Shown here: positions 44,598 to 51,716 of the stretch, piece by piece | How positions within the stretch are numbered: position 1 is the first letter of the stretch | How the letters are laid out: each line of letters begins with the position of its first letter | NCBI GenBank assembly: GCA_944392335.1 | Contig: CALXWJ010000067.1 | Span: forward strand, 1-51,716 | DNA length: 51,716 nt | Origin: an uncultured Clostridia bacterium | GTDB lineage: Bacteria > Bacillota > Clostridia > UBA1381 | Direction of reading: 5' to 3' | Made by a program: the position numbers and the translations under genes | The notes under the pieces: generated by a model | Seen by the model: the letters and a program-made list of their open reading frames with translations, nothing else | Databases searched by the model: none | What the model was told of the DNA's origin: nothing

Positions 44598-44632
44598 AAA
44601 AATATCCTCCGAAATTTTCACATGACTAAAAT

Positions 44633-46567
44633 TTATTTATTCTGCTCTTTTGTATAATTCAGAAGTCCGCCTGCATAAAGCATATCCTTTTGTCTGTCCG
44701 ATACAGACAATATTGTGGTAAATTCGCAATTTTTATCAGCATTTTTAACCATGATCTCATTTCCGGCTTTTATTTGTTCGATAACATTTTCAATAATTAG
44801 CTCGTCACCCTGTTCAATCATGTCATAGTCAGCTTCATTTTTAAAGGTCAGCGGCAATATTCCTGCATTTATAAGGTTTGCCATATGTATTCTTGCAAAA
44901 GATTTTGTAATAACAGCCTTAACACCAAGATAAAGCGGTGCAAGAGCCGCATGCTCTCTCGACGATCCCTGCCCGTAGTTTGAGCCGCCGACAATTATTG
45001 ATTTACCCATATCAAGTGCACGTTTATAGAAGTTTTCATCACATACTGCAAAGCAATGCTTTGAAATTTCAGGAATGTTTGAACGCAAAGGCAATATCTT
45101 TGCACCGGCAGGCATAATATGGTCTGTTGTAATATTATCGCCGACTTTCAGACTGCATTTTGCATCAATTGTTTTGCTCATAGGTTCCGATACAGGGAAA
45201 GGCTTAATATTCGGTCCTCTTAATATTTCAACCGTATCCATCTTTTCTTCCTCAATCGGCGCAACTATCATATTATCATTTATGTCAAATCGTTCAGGAA
45301 GCTTAAATTCCGGCATTTCTCCCAATTCTCTTGGATCGGTAAGATATCCTGTCAATGCAGAAACAGCGGCAAGCTCAGGAGATACAAGATAGATTTGTCC
45401 GTCCTTTGTTCCGGAACGTCCTTCAAAGTTTCTGTTAAATGTTCTTAAAGATATTCCCTTTGAATTTGGTGATTGTCCCATTCCTATACAAGGTCCGCAG
45501 GCACTTTCAAGTATTCTTGCCCCTGCATCAATCATAATTGCCAACGCGCCGTTTTTGGCAAGCATATTTAGTACCTGTTTTGAGCCCGGCGCGATCGCAA
45601 GGGATACATCGGGATGCACTGTCTTACCCTTTAAAATATGTGCAACCTTTAACATATCTAAAAGTGATGAGTTTGTACATGAACCGATACATACCTGATC
45701 GATTTTAATCTTTCCTATTTCCTCAACGGTCTTTACGTTGTCCGGCGAATGAGGACAAGCTGCAAGAGGTACAAGTTCCGATAAATTTATATTAACAAAC
45801 TCATCATATTCGGCGTCTTCATCAGCTGACAACGGAGTATATGCTTCTTCTCTTCCCTGTGCCTTCAAGAACTGTTTTGTTATTTCATCTGACGGAAAAA
45901 TTGATGTTGTTGCACCCAATTCCGCACCCATATTTGTAATGGTGGCACGTTCGGGAACAGACAAAGTCTTTACACCCTCTCCGCAATATTCTATAACCTT
46001 TCCTACTCCGCCCTTTACAGACAATCTTCTTAATACCTCAAGAATAACGTCCTTTGCACTTACCCATGGGCTTAACTTTCCGGTTAATTCTACTTTTACA
46101 ACTTTAGGACAAGTGATATAATATGTACCTCCGCCCATTGCAACCGCAACGTCCATACCGCCGGCGCCTATTGCTATCATTCCGATACCGCCGCCTGTAG
46201 GTGTATGTGAATCAGATCCTATTAAAGTTTTACCCGGGATTCCGAATCTTTCAAGGTGTACCTGATGGCATATTCCGTTACCCGGTCTTGAAAAATATAT
46301 TCCGTGTTTTTTACATACGCTTCCGATAAATCTGTGATCATCTGCATTTTCAAATCCGTTTTGCAATGTATTATGATCAATATATGCAACCGAACGCTCG
46401 GTTTTTACTCTGGGTACTCCCATAGCTTCAAATTCCAGATACGCCATTGTTCCGGTTGCGTCCTGGGTTAAAGTCTGGTCTATTCTTATTCCTATTTCCG
46501 TTCCTTTTATCATTTCTCCTTCAACAAGGTGAGCAGATAAAATTTTTTCCGTTAAAGTCTTTCCCAT
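44633..46567 (-). CDS. acn: Aconitate hydratase (short, monomeric type)
   Basis: The 644-residue enzyme isomerises citrate to isocitrate. Fe-S ligands appear in CIGSCTNSS and GPCIGMGQSP. SDSHTPTGGGIGMIAIGAGGMDVA lies in the first domain, and the C-terminal swivel domain has GGSNYGQGSSREHAAL. This shorter form is common in clostridia and in hydrolyase relatives. With icd downstream it makes the oxidative half-branch to 2-oxoglutarate. Citrate synthase is not in the window. The ATG with TTGGAG upstream is chosen. Confidence 0.96.
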   Translation of the reverse strand: MGKTLTEKILSAHLVEGEMIKGTEIGIRIDQTLTQDATGTMAYLEFEAMGVPRVKTERSVAYIDHNTLQNGFENADDHRFIGSVCKKHGIYFSRPGNGICHQVHLERFGIPGKTLIGSDSHTPTGGGIGMIAIGAGGMDVAVAMGGGTYYITCPKVVKVELTGKLSPWVSAKDVILEVLRRLSVKGGVGKVIEYCGEGVKTLSVPERATITNMGAELGATTSIFPSDEITKQFLKAQGREEAYTPLSADEDAEYDEFVNINLSELVPLAACPHSPDNVKTVEEIGKIKIDQVCIGSCTNSSLLDMLKVAHILKGKTVHPDVSLAIAPGSKQVLNMLAKNGALAIMIDAGARILESACGPCIGMGQSPNSKGISLRTFNRNFEGRSGTKDGQIYLVSPELAAVSALTGYLTDPRELGEMPEFKLPERFDINDNMIVAPIEEEKMDTVEILRGPNIKPFPVSEPMSKTIDAKCSLKVGDNITTDHIMPAGAKILPLRSNIPEISKHCFAVCDENFYKRALDMGKSIIVGGSNYGQGSSREHAALAPLYLGVKAVITKSFARIHMANLINAGILPLTFKNEADYDMIEQGDELIIENVIEQIKAGNEIMVKNADKNCEFTTILSVSDRQKDMLYAGGLLNYTKEQNK

Positions 46568-46722
46568 AAAAATCTCCAATCCGCCGTACCCACCGGCATA
46601 AAGTAAATAATTCTTTTCTTATCTCGGGGCAGGAATACGATAAGAATTTAACATTTCTCTTTTCTATTAATAAAAAGAGTTTATATTTTTACGACTATAC
46701 CGCAGTATCAATCTTTATCATA

Positions 46723-46747
46723 TTTGTTCCGTTCGGTACAAATTATA
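46723..46747 (-). promoter_or_regulatory. Promoter -10 with adjoining palindromic operator of the acn operon
   Basis: On the minus strand TATAAT (46742-46747) is followed at once by a 20-bp near-palindrome with arms TTTGTACCGA and CGGAACAAA (8 of 10 positions symmetric). A repressor there would overlap the start of transcription. The -35 is weak. In the 155-nt leader, TTCTTATC and GATAAGAA could form a further stem. The 404-bp gap holds no gene. Confidence 0.6.
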
Positions 46748-46971
46748 ATCTACGGCACTTTATCATAAAAAAACATACTTATATTTTACAAAAAAATATT
46801 ATTTTTGTCAAGTAATCATTCCCTTTATATATGTACAAATCATAATCATATTTATGTCTAAACTTGGTAAAAATCACAATACTTTTGTACAACATGACAT
46901 TATATTTGTCACACAAAATCACAATAACCATATATTAATAATAAGATATTAATTTTTGGGAGGAGATCGTT

Positions 46972-47325
46972 ATGCTAAAATCGCTTTTAATGTGTGTTAT
47001 CTGTATATTTGCGGTTTTCGGGCTTATCTGCTTTGTTTACGCCATAATGAAACAGACCCTTTCACATACCCCCATGGTAATCGGTGTACATAATAAGGAA
47101 AACTCCATTGAATGTGAATTAAGGCAGTTGCTTATGCAGCATCCATGCTCGGAAATAATTGTGGTAGATATGGGAAGTACAGATAATACAAAATCAATTG
47201 TTGATAAAATGTGCTGTGACTTTCCGCGAATCAGACTTGTCTGTACCGACTGCGAAGATGATGTCACAAAACTTATAAAAGAATACCGGGAAAAATATAC
47301 AAACAAGGATAAACAATTGGTTTGA
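46972..47325 (+). CDS. Small membrane-anchored protein with glycosyltransferase-2-like fragment
   Basis: The 117-residue protein has one N-terminal transmembrane helix (5-27), then a short soluble part. PMVIGVHNKENSIECELRQLL and EIIVVDMGSTDNTKSIVDKM resemble the first two strands of a GT-A glycosyltransferase. The domain stops after about 80 residues, with no catalytic DxD, so enzyme activity is doubtful. Similar orphan proteins occur in clostridia. GGAGG is 7 nt upstream. I assign no function. Confidence 0.7.
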   Translation: MLKSLLMCVICIFAVFGLICFVYAIMKQTLSHTPMVIGVHNKENSIECELRQLLMQHPCSEIIVVDMGSTDNTKSIVDKMCCDFPRIRLVCTDCEDDVTKLIKEYREKYTNKDKQLV

Positions 47326-47390
47326 TATGTTTCACTTTTTACTTAATAAATATATATACCCACATCTTTAAAAATATCCTAATCAAAAAA

Positions 47391-47504
47391 AGTGGCTTAA
47401 TTTCAAAATGAAATTAAGCCGCTAGACTGTCAAAAAAGTCATCTAAAGTAAAACTTTAGGTGGCTTTTTTGACAGTCTGAAAGAAACACCGTTTCTTTCT
47501 TTTA
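47391..47504. terminator. Three back-to-back hairpins
   Basis: Hairpin 1 has 14-bp arms AGTGGCTTAATTTC and GAAATTAAGCCGCT (47391-47423). Hairpin 2 has AGACTGTCAAAAAAG paired with CTTTTTTGACAGTCT and an inner CTAAAGT/ACTTTAG stem (47424-47478). Hairpin 3 has GAAAGAAAC and GTTTCTTTC followed by TTTT (47479-47504). They touch each other with no spacing. The next 330 bp before the XRE terminator show no gene. Confidence 0.75.
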
Positions 47505-47838
47505 ATTTATATAACCATATTCTTTATTGATAGTTATGTTTTATCATATTTCAACAAATATTTGTGCCTAACGCTGGAATGAATTTGCATATTTTGTTCA
47601 TCTAATCATGAAAAAAATGACATATATCTTCTAAAAACTATCAATTTAGTATTTTTTATGTACAAAAATAGAGTTTTAAATTAAATAGATAGAAACGCAG
47701 ATAGTTTATAAACATTGATATTTCTATTGAGGGCTATTGCAATCATTATTTTCTTACTAAAAGTGATTGGCGATCTCTTATATGTGCCTGTTACTATGAT
47801 AAAACTATTATGATTCTAAATTAACCAAGATAAAAAAT

Positions 47839-47888
47839 TAAAAACCGTTATGCAACTACTAAAGATAGTAATTCGCATCACGGTTTTC
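47839..47888 (-). terminator. Terminator of the XRE regulator gene
   Basis: On the minus strand GAAAACCGTGATGC pairs with GCATAACGGTTTTT, with an inner TACTA/TAGTA stem, and AATTTTTT follows. It begins 15 nt after the stop. Confidence 0.75.
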
Positions 47889-47902
47889 AAAGATATAATA
47901 GC

Positions 47903-48250
47903 TTAACGAAAAACATTTTTACACGCCTCAACATATACCAATAATAGATTTTCAGCATATAATTGTTCTTTTTCATTTAATTCTGACAACATTATATTAA
48001 CAGCATTATTATTATTTTGGTTTTCATTTTCGATGCCAAATAAAATATAATCAGCAGAAACATTTAAAGCCTTACAGATACTTATCAAAGTTGAAAGAGA
48101 TATACCTGTCATTCCTCTTTCTAATTGACTTAAATTTTTAGAACTCATATTTATCATTTCTGCCACTTCGGCTTGTGTATATCGTCTCGCTTTTCGTGCC
48201 TGCTGTATACGCTTTCCCATATACCCATAATCATATGGATTTATTTTCAT
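47903..48250 (-). CDS. XRE-family helix-turn-helix regulator
   Basis: The 115-residue protein has a Cro/C1-type HTH (GKRIQQARKARRYTQAEVAEMINMSSKNLSQLERGMTGISLSTLISICKALNVSADYILFG, about 12-71), then a helical tail of 45 residues. It is divergent from the lipoprotein gene at 48411 with a 160-bp shared gap, so it may control that gene and itself. Small regulators of this type are common on mobile DNA. Confidence 0.93.
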   Translation of the reverse strand: MKINPYDYGYMGKRIQQARKARRYTQAEVAEMINMSSKNLSQLERGMTGISLSTLISICKALNVSADYILFGIENENQNNNNAVNIMLSELNEKEQLYAENLLLVYVEACKNVFR

Positions 48251-48343
48251 TCTATCACCTCCAAAAATCCATCTGGTACATATAGTTTATCCCATTTCAG
48301 ATAGATAATAAACAATGCATACACACGATATATCTATGTGTTG

Positions 48344-48372
48344 AATTGACTTTTTAAAAATAGTATAGTATA
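48344..48372 (+). promoter_or_regulatory. Promoter of the metallo-beta-lactamase-fold lipoprotein gene
   Basis: TTGACT and TATAAT are 17 bp apart, 38 nt before the GTG start. They lie in the gap shared with the divergent XRE regulator gene. Confidence 0.75.
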
Positions 48373-48410
48373 ATCAATGTAGTAAATTTAATATTTAAGA
48401 AGGTGAAATA

Positions 48411-49538
48411 GTGAAAAAATTTTTATCATTGTTTTTGATATTCGTAATAATAACATTCTGTTTAACTGCCTGTGGAATACCAGTGCAAAATACCGTACCA
48501 ACAAATCCACCTTTAGATAGCATTTATACTACAGCAACAACGGAAAATTCCAATTTTTCCGTGCACTATATAGATGTAGGACAAGGTGACGCAGCTTTGA
48601 TATTATGCGACAATAAATCAATGCTAATTGACGGCGGAAAACCAAAAGCCAGCGACATCATTTATACTTATCTCAATAAGCAGGGCATTACTCATTTAGA
48701 CTATATCATATGTTCTCATGCCGACGAAGATCATGTGGGCGGTTTATCTGGTGCATTGTCTGCTGTATCGGTAGGTGCAGTTTACGCCCCGGAAACGGAG
48801 GCGGATACAAAGACTTTTCAAAATTTTAAGAGAAAGGTACATAAACAAGGTTTAGAAATTCAACACCTCGAACATGGTAGCAGCTTTACATTTGGCAGTA
48901 GCACTGTTCAGGTGCTCGGCCCAATTACCGAAAATACCAGCGAACGAAATAATACATCCATTGTTTTAAAAATCTTATATGGTGAAACTTCATTTCTTTT
49001 TACGGGAGATGCAGAATTTGATGAAGAACACGATATATTGGAACAAGGATATGACCTGTCTGCAACTGTGTTAAAAGTGTCACATCATGGTTCTGCGGGA
49101 GCAACATCTTATCGTTTTTTACGAGAAGTCTTGCCTAAATATGCGGTGATTTCTGTTGACAAAGACAATGCTTATGGGCACCCTACAGAGGAGGTGTTAA
49201 GTAAACTTCGTGACGCAGATGTTAAAGTATATCGAACGGACATGCAAGGTGATATAATCGCTGAAAGCGATGGAAAAAACTTAACTATCACACCATCAAA
49301 AAACTCAGATGCAGATACACTTACAACAAAAAAGAGTACTGTGACCTCCAAACCTGCGACAAATAAAAATGAATCTAATCCTAAAAATATAGTGAGTTAT
49401 ATAGGTAATCAAAACTCTAAAAAATTTCATCTGCCAAACTGCCACACGTTACCAGCAGAACACAATAGGGTATACTTTTCCACTAGAGATGAAGCAATAC
49501 AAAAGGGATATAACCCTTGCCAAAATTGTAATCCATAA
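48411..49538 (+). CDS. ComEC-like metallo-beta-lactamase-fold lipoprotein with Ada-type zinc domain
   Basis: The 375-residue protein has a lipoprotein signal (LTAC, Cys21) and so is attached outside the membrane. Residues 50-290 form a metallo-beta-lactamase domain of the ComEC C-terminal type: VHYIDVGQGDAALI, DGGK, SHADEDHVGG, FTGDAE, VSHHGS and YGHPTEE. A Thr/Lys/Asn-rich linker (290-327) leads to a C-terminal YIGNQNSKKFHLPNCHTLP...CQNC module. Its Cys/His spacing recalls the Ada metal-binding domain. An external nuclease or phosphodiesterase is the likely activity. The start is GTG behind AAGGTG. Confidence 0.92.
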   Translation: MKKFLSLFLIFVIITFCLTACGIPVQNTVPTNPPLDSIYTTATTENSNFSVHYIDVGQGDAALILCDNKSMLIDGGKPKASDIIYTYLNKQGITHLDYIICSHADEDHVGGLSGALSAVSVGAVYAPETEADTKTFQNFKRKVHKQGLEIQHLEHGSSFTFGSSTVQVLGPITENTSERNNTSIVLKILYGETSFLFTGDAEFDEEHDILEQGYDLSATVLKVSHHGSAGATSYRFLREVLPKYAVISVDKDNAYGHPTEEVLSKLRDADVKVYRTDMQGDIIAESDGKNLTITPSKNSDADTLTTKKSTVTSKPATNKNESNPKNIVSYIGNQNSKKFHLPNCHTLPAEHNRVYFSTRDEAIQKGYNPCQNCNP

Positions 49539-49701
49539 AAATTAATAAAGGGACTGTTTCAAATGAGTATTTTTTAGTTACTCATTTGCACGGCTCTTTA
49601 TTTTTTGCAAAAAAAACAGTACCCATTCGTAAAAATGGGTACAGAAAATAAACCTGCTTTGTTAAGGATTTTCTATGTAAATCAATTATACCATGAAAGC
49701 A

Positions 49702-49744
49702 GAAATGACTCAACCCTTTTAAAGGAATTGAGTCATTTCTTTTT
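49702..49744 (+). terminator. Terminator after the lipoprotein gene
   Basis: GAAATGACTCAA and TTGAGTCATTTC form a perfect 12-bp stem followed by TTTTT. Two further hairpins lie just before it, ATGAGTA/TACTCAT near 49565-49590 with a T-rich tail, and GTACCCATT/AATGGGTAC near 49620-49643. Confidence 0.85.
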
Positions 49745-49797
49745 GGTTACAGAGCTGTTTTAACGCAACAGCCCCATTTATATACTGTTAAATTCTA

Positions 49798-50538
49798 TTA
49801 TTTTTCAATTATTTCTTCTGCCATTTCTACTAATCCGTCTTTATCAAGGTCACCGTCTATCTGAGTCAGATTATAATGTATTCCGTCATCCTCCCATGAA
49901 AGACCCTGAACTTCAGAAATATTAACTTCATTACTTCCGACGCTGAATACTATTTCTCCTGTTTCCTGTGCCTTTTTGTCCTCTTCTGTCATTTCATATC
50001 CGGGCGGTACTAATTTATTTGTATAGTTTATATAATACAAATCGCATCCGTTAAATGAACCGATTATATCTCCTTCCTGCGGCTGTTTTGTTTCATATTT
50101 CATTGCCGATAAAATCACTTCATCATCATCTTTCGAATATTCTGCAGAAATTGACTTGAATTTTTCTATAGCTTTATTATTATCGTCATTCAGGCTGTTA
50201 CTAACTATATGTCCACCGCTGAATTCATAACCATTCTCAAATTCTTCTATCAATACAGGTGCATATCCTATATCCTCAATGCATTGTTCCTCAGTGGGTA
50301 ATTCCTTGTAATCCGGTTTGGAAGAAGACCCTGAGTGCCAGCTTGAAACAATTTCGCTTCCGGCATATACCGAAAATCCCATAACCAATACTGCTGCCGC
50401 TATTAAACATATTTTTTTCTTTGACATAGTTCCATACTCCTTTTTTTCATAATTCATCACTTTATTCATTATCCGTTTTTCCGATATGTCATTTAGCTTA
50501 ACATTTTCCATTACATTCAATAAATCCTGTTTTTTCAT
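49798..50538 (-). CDS. Putative membrane anti-sigma factor
   Basis: The 246-residue protein has a short cytoplasmic part (1-40), one transmembrane helix (about 43-60) and an extracellular region of about 185 residues. The start overlaps the sigma-factor gene by 4 bp. That arrangement and the topology suggest the partner that holds the sigma factor. I see no zinc-binding anti-sigma motif in the N-terminus. The outer part has an acidic SGSSSKPDYKELPTEEQ linker and a beta-rich end reminiscent of DUF4367-type sensor domains, without firm assignment. Confidence 0.72.
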   Translation of the reverse strand: MKKQDLLNVMENVKLNDISEKRIMNKVMNYEKKEYGTMSKKKICLIAAAVLVMGFSVYAGSEIVSSWHSGSSSKPDYKELPTEEQCIEDIGYAPVLIEEFENGYEFSGGHIVSNSLNDDNNKAIEKFKSISAEYSKDDDEVILSAMKYETKQPQEGDIIGSFNGCDLYYINYTNKLVPPGYEMTEEDKKAQETGEIVFSVGSNEVNISEVQGLSWEDDGIHYNLTQIDGDLDKDGLVEMAEEIIEK

Positions 50539-51029
50539 ACAATATCATCCTTTCCATACTCAAGTTTAAGTAATTCCCGTCCGTACTGAAGACGTTTTCT
50601 TACTGCAGACGGAGAAATATTTAAAATTTTTGCTATTTCTCCACTCTTGTATCCGTCAATATAAAATAAATGTATCACAGTTTTATATTTATCCGGCAGC
50701 GAAAGTAAATTTTCAAGTATGTCTTTATCCTCTTCATCTTTGCAAAATTCCGAGATGTCATCTAAATTTATATAATTATGCCTTGCATTAAAACGATGCT
50801 TATCCTTACAAATGTTCGCCGACGTTTTAATCAACCATGCTTTTTTATGTTCACTGTCATTAAAAACAGGCGACTTTGAAATATATCTTAAAAAAGTCTC
50901 CGATACCGCATCCTCCGCATCGGCACTGTTAGATAACATTGTAAAACACAGTTTAAAGAGCATATTGGAATATTTTTTTACCGTATCCTCTATTTCGTCA
51001 TCAGTCGGCCGTACTGCTGACTTTATCAT
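50535..51029 (-). CDS. ECF-family RNA polymerase sigma factor
   Basis: The 164-residue protein has sigma region 2 (NMLFKLCFTMLSNSADAEDAVSETFLRYISKSP, about 21-54) and region 4 (LPDKYKTVIHLFYIDGYKSGEIAKILNISPSAVRKRLQYGRELL, about 110-153), the two-domain layout of ECF factors. It would direct a stress or envelope regulon. It is translationally coupled to its likely anti-sigma factor. Confidence 0.95.
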   Translation of the reverse strand: MIKSAVRPTDDEIEDTVKKYSNMLFKLCFTMLSNSADAEDAVSETFLRYISKSPVFNDSEHKKAWLIKTSANICKDKHRFNARHNYINLDDISEFCKDEEDKDILENLLSLPDKYKTVIHLFYIDGYKSGEIAKILNISPSAVRKRLQYGRELLKLEYGKDDIV

Positions 51030-51131
51030 CTCTATCAGCCCCTTTCACTATATACACGTTTTAAGTCTTAGAAATGTGATAAAAATCAAAAAAAATTACG
51101 TACATTTTTTAAAAGAGTATATACTTTAAAA

Positions 51132-51365
51132 CCTTATGCACAGCCTTATGCTTTAGACTGTTCTGAAAATGCAGAGAATATTGACAATGTTTATTTTGAC
51201 AACATTAAATTTCACGAAGTAACAAACAAGGGATTTTCTGATTTACCTGCAGGCGGATTATTCGAGGTTGGCTCCGATACTACCGATATGAGGATTGACA
51301 ATATAATTATAAAAAATATACTAGATGATTTCAGAAAAACCGGAATTAATGTAATAAAAACATAA
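51132..51365 (+). pseudogene. 3' remnant of a parallel beta-helix-like gene
   Basis: This frame is open from about 51076 and reads as a real protein C-terminus (ENAENIDNVYFDNIKFHEV, PAGGLFEVGSDTTDMRIDN, IIIKNILDDFRKTGINVIKT) ending in TAA. The repeated short DNVYFDNI and IDNIIIKNI turns recall right-handed beta-helix proteins such as pectate-lyase-like enzymes. There is no start codon or ribosome binding site, and an in-frame TAG stands upstream, so only the tail of the gene is left. Confidence 0.65.
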
Positions 51366-51529
51366 CCTCTTTCTCTCGGATCAAACAAACTTAATTAATC
51401 CGCTTCTCTATCTCGCTTTAACTGGTTTTTTATATATTCTTTTATAAATTTTATGTTTTTGTCTACTGTTCATAGGCAGTAACCTTTTTTGAGCCACGTT
51501 CCTATTTCATGGTTTTTATAAACAAACAA

Positions 51530-51565
51530 CCGGGCAACCTCTTTTCGAGCTGCCCGGCTGTCTTT
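51530..51565 (+). terminator. Terminator-like hairpin near the right edge
   Basis: CCGGGCA and TGCCCGG form a perfect 7-bp GC-rich stem with a 14-nt loop, followed by CTGTCTTTTTGG. It lies in a gap between the beta-helix remnant and the transposase fragment. The remaining 160 bp up to it show no gene. Confidence 0.6.
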
Positions 51566-51582
51566 TTGGACTGTCTTGACGC

Positions 51583-51716
51583 GACGTCCTTATTGACAAA
51601 TACCATTGGATAAGGCAAGCAATATGGGCTTTTGAAAATGTGAGAAAGACTGAACAGAAAAAACTCAGTCCAAAACTCAGAAAATATTTTAAACGCTCTA
51701 AATCCCTGCTGATTAA
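51583..51716 (+). mobile_element. Partial ISL3-type transposase (5' end missing, runs off the window)
   Basis: The frame reads DVLIDKYHWIRQAIWAFENV, then RKTEQKKLSPKLRKYFKRSK to the window edge. The DKYHWIRQ and WAFENVRK blocks are typical of the catalytic DDE region of ISL3-family transposases. A stop codon precedes it immediately and no start is present, so the left part of the insertion sequence is lost. Whether the right end is intact lies outside the window. Confidence 0.75.

Noticed and set aside
47391..47504. A CRISPR-like array
   Set aside because: The three hairpins have different sequences and no regularly spaced repeats. I saw no CRISPR array anywhere in the window.

Overview
The window looks like a chromosomal segment of a low-GC, anaerobic, Gram-positive Clostridia-type bacterium. 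Signs of this are the AT-rich DNA, strong AGGAGG-type ribosome binding sites, consensus TTGACA/TATAAT promoters, an S-layer-homology (SLH) surface protein, rubredoxin, c-di-AMP synthase CdaA with CdaR, YlxM, YidC without a lipoprotein signal, and TTG/GTG starts. No species can be named from this sequence alone.

Layout from left to right. (1) About 0.75-5.6 kb: tmRNA on the minus strand, then a cobalamin riboswitch followed by a terminator-like hairpin. These precede a 1239-residue secreted SLH protein built from an alpha/alpha-toroid and four transcobalamin-like beta domains. (2) 5.8-10.1 kb: an unusual rubredoxin, a YtrA-type GntR/ABC-transporter operon behind a perfect operator, and an unassigned 564-residue protein. 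(3) 10.4-15.1 kb: the ffh-rpsP-trmD translation cluster broken in two. rimM-trmD lie on the minus strand, ylxM-ffh-rpsP-khpA on the plus strand, and a small lipoprotein gene sits between. (4) 15.4-26.8 kb: a short-chain dehydrogenase, then a bacterial microcompartment (BMC) operon of the fucose/rhamnose type. It holds a class II aldolase, PduO, a CoA-acylating aldehyde dehydrogenase, an alcohol dehydrogenase, four BMC-H shell proteins, PduL, EutN/CcmL, a PduS-like flavo-Fe-S protein, a PduT-like BMC-T and a DeoR regulator. (5) 26.9-33.5 kb: yebC, the rpmH-rnpA-yidD-yidC-jag operon, hslO, and cdaA-cdaR. (6) 34.1-46.6 kb: radC, two divergent polysaccharide deacetylases, pfkA, a DUF2007 protein, dnaE, and an aconitase/two-hydrolase/isocitrate-dehydrogenase operon. 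(7) 47-51.7 kb: a more accessory-looking end. It has a small membrane protein, a hairpin cluster, an XRE regulator divergent from a ComEC-like lipoprotein, an ECF sigma/anti-sigma pair, a decayed beta-helix gene tail and a transposase fragment.

How parts work together. The aldolase, aldehyde dehydrogenase, alcohol dehydrogenase and PduL form a complete route from a deoxy-ketose phosphate through lactaldehyde or propionaldehyde to an acyl phosphate plus an alcohol inside a shell. No diol dehydratase (B12 or glycyl-radical) is encoded here, yet the corrinoid adenosyltransferase PduO is. Together with the B12-riboswitch-controlled, intrinsic-factor-like surface protein, this makes cobalamin capture and use a running theme, although the link between the two loci is inference.

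A family of about 140-bp intergenic repeats, five long copies all in the same orientation plus two short palindromic relatives, is scattered through the window. Two of them run into the 3' ends of genes and contain their stop codons.
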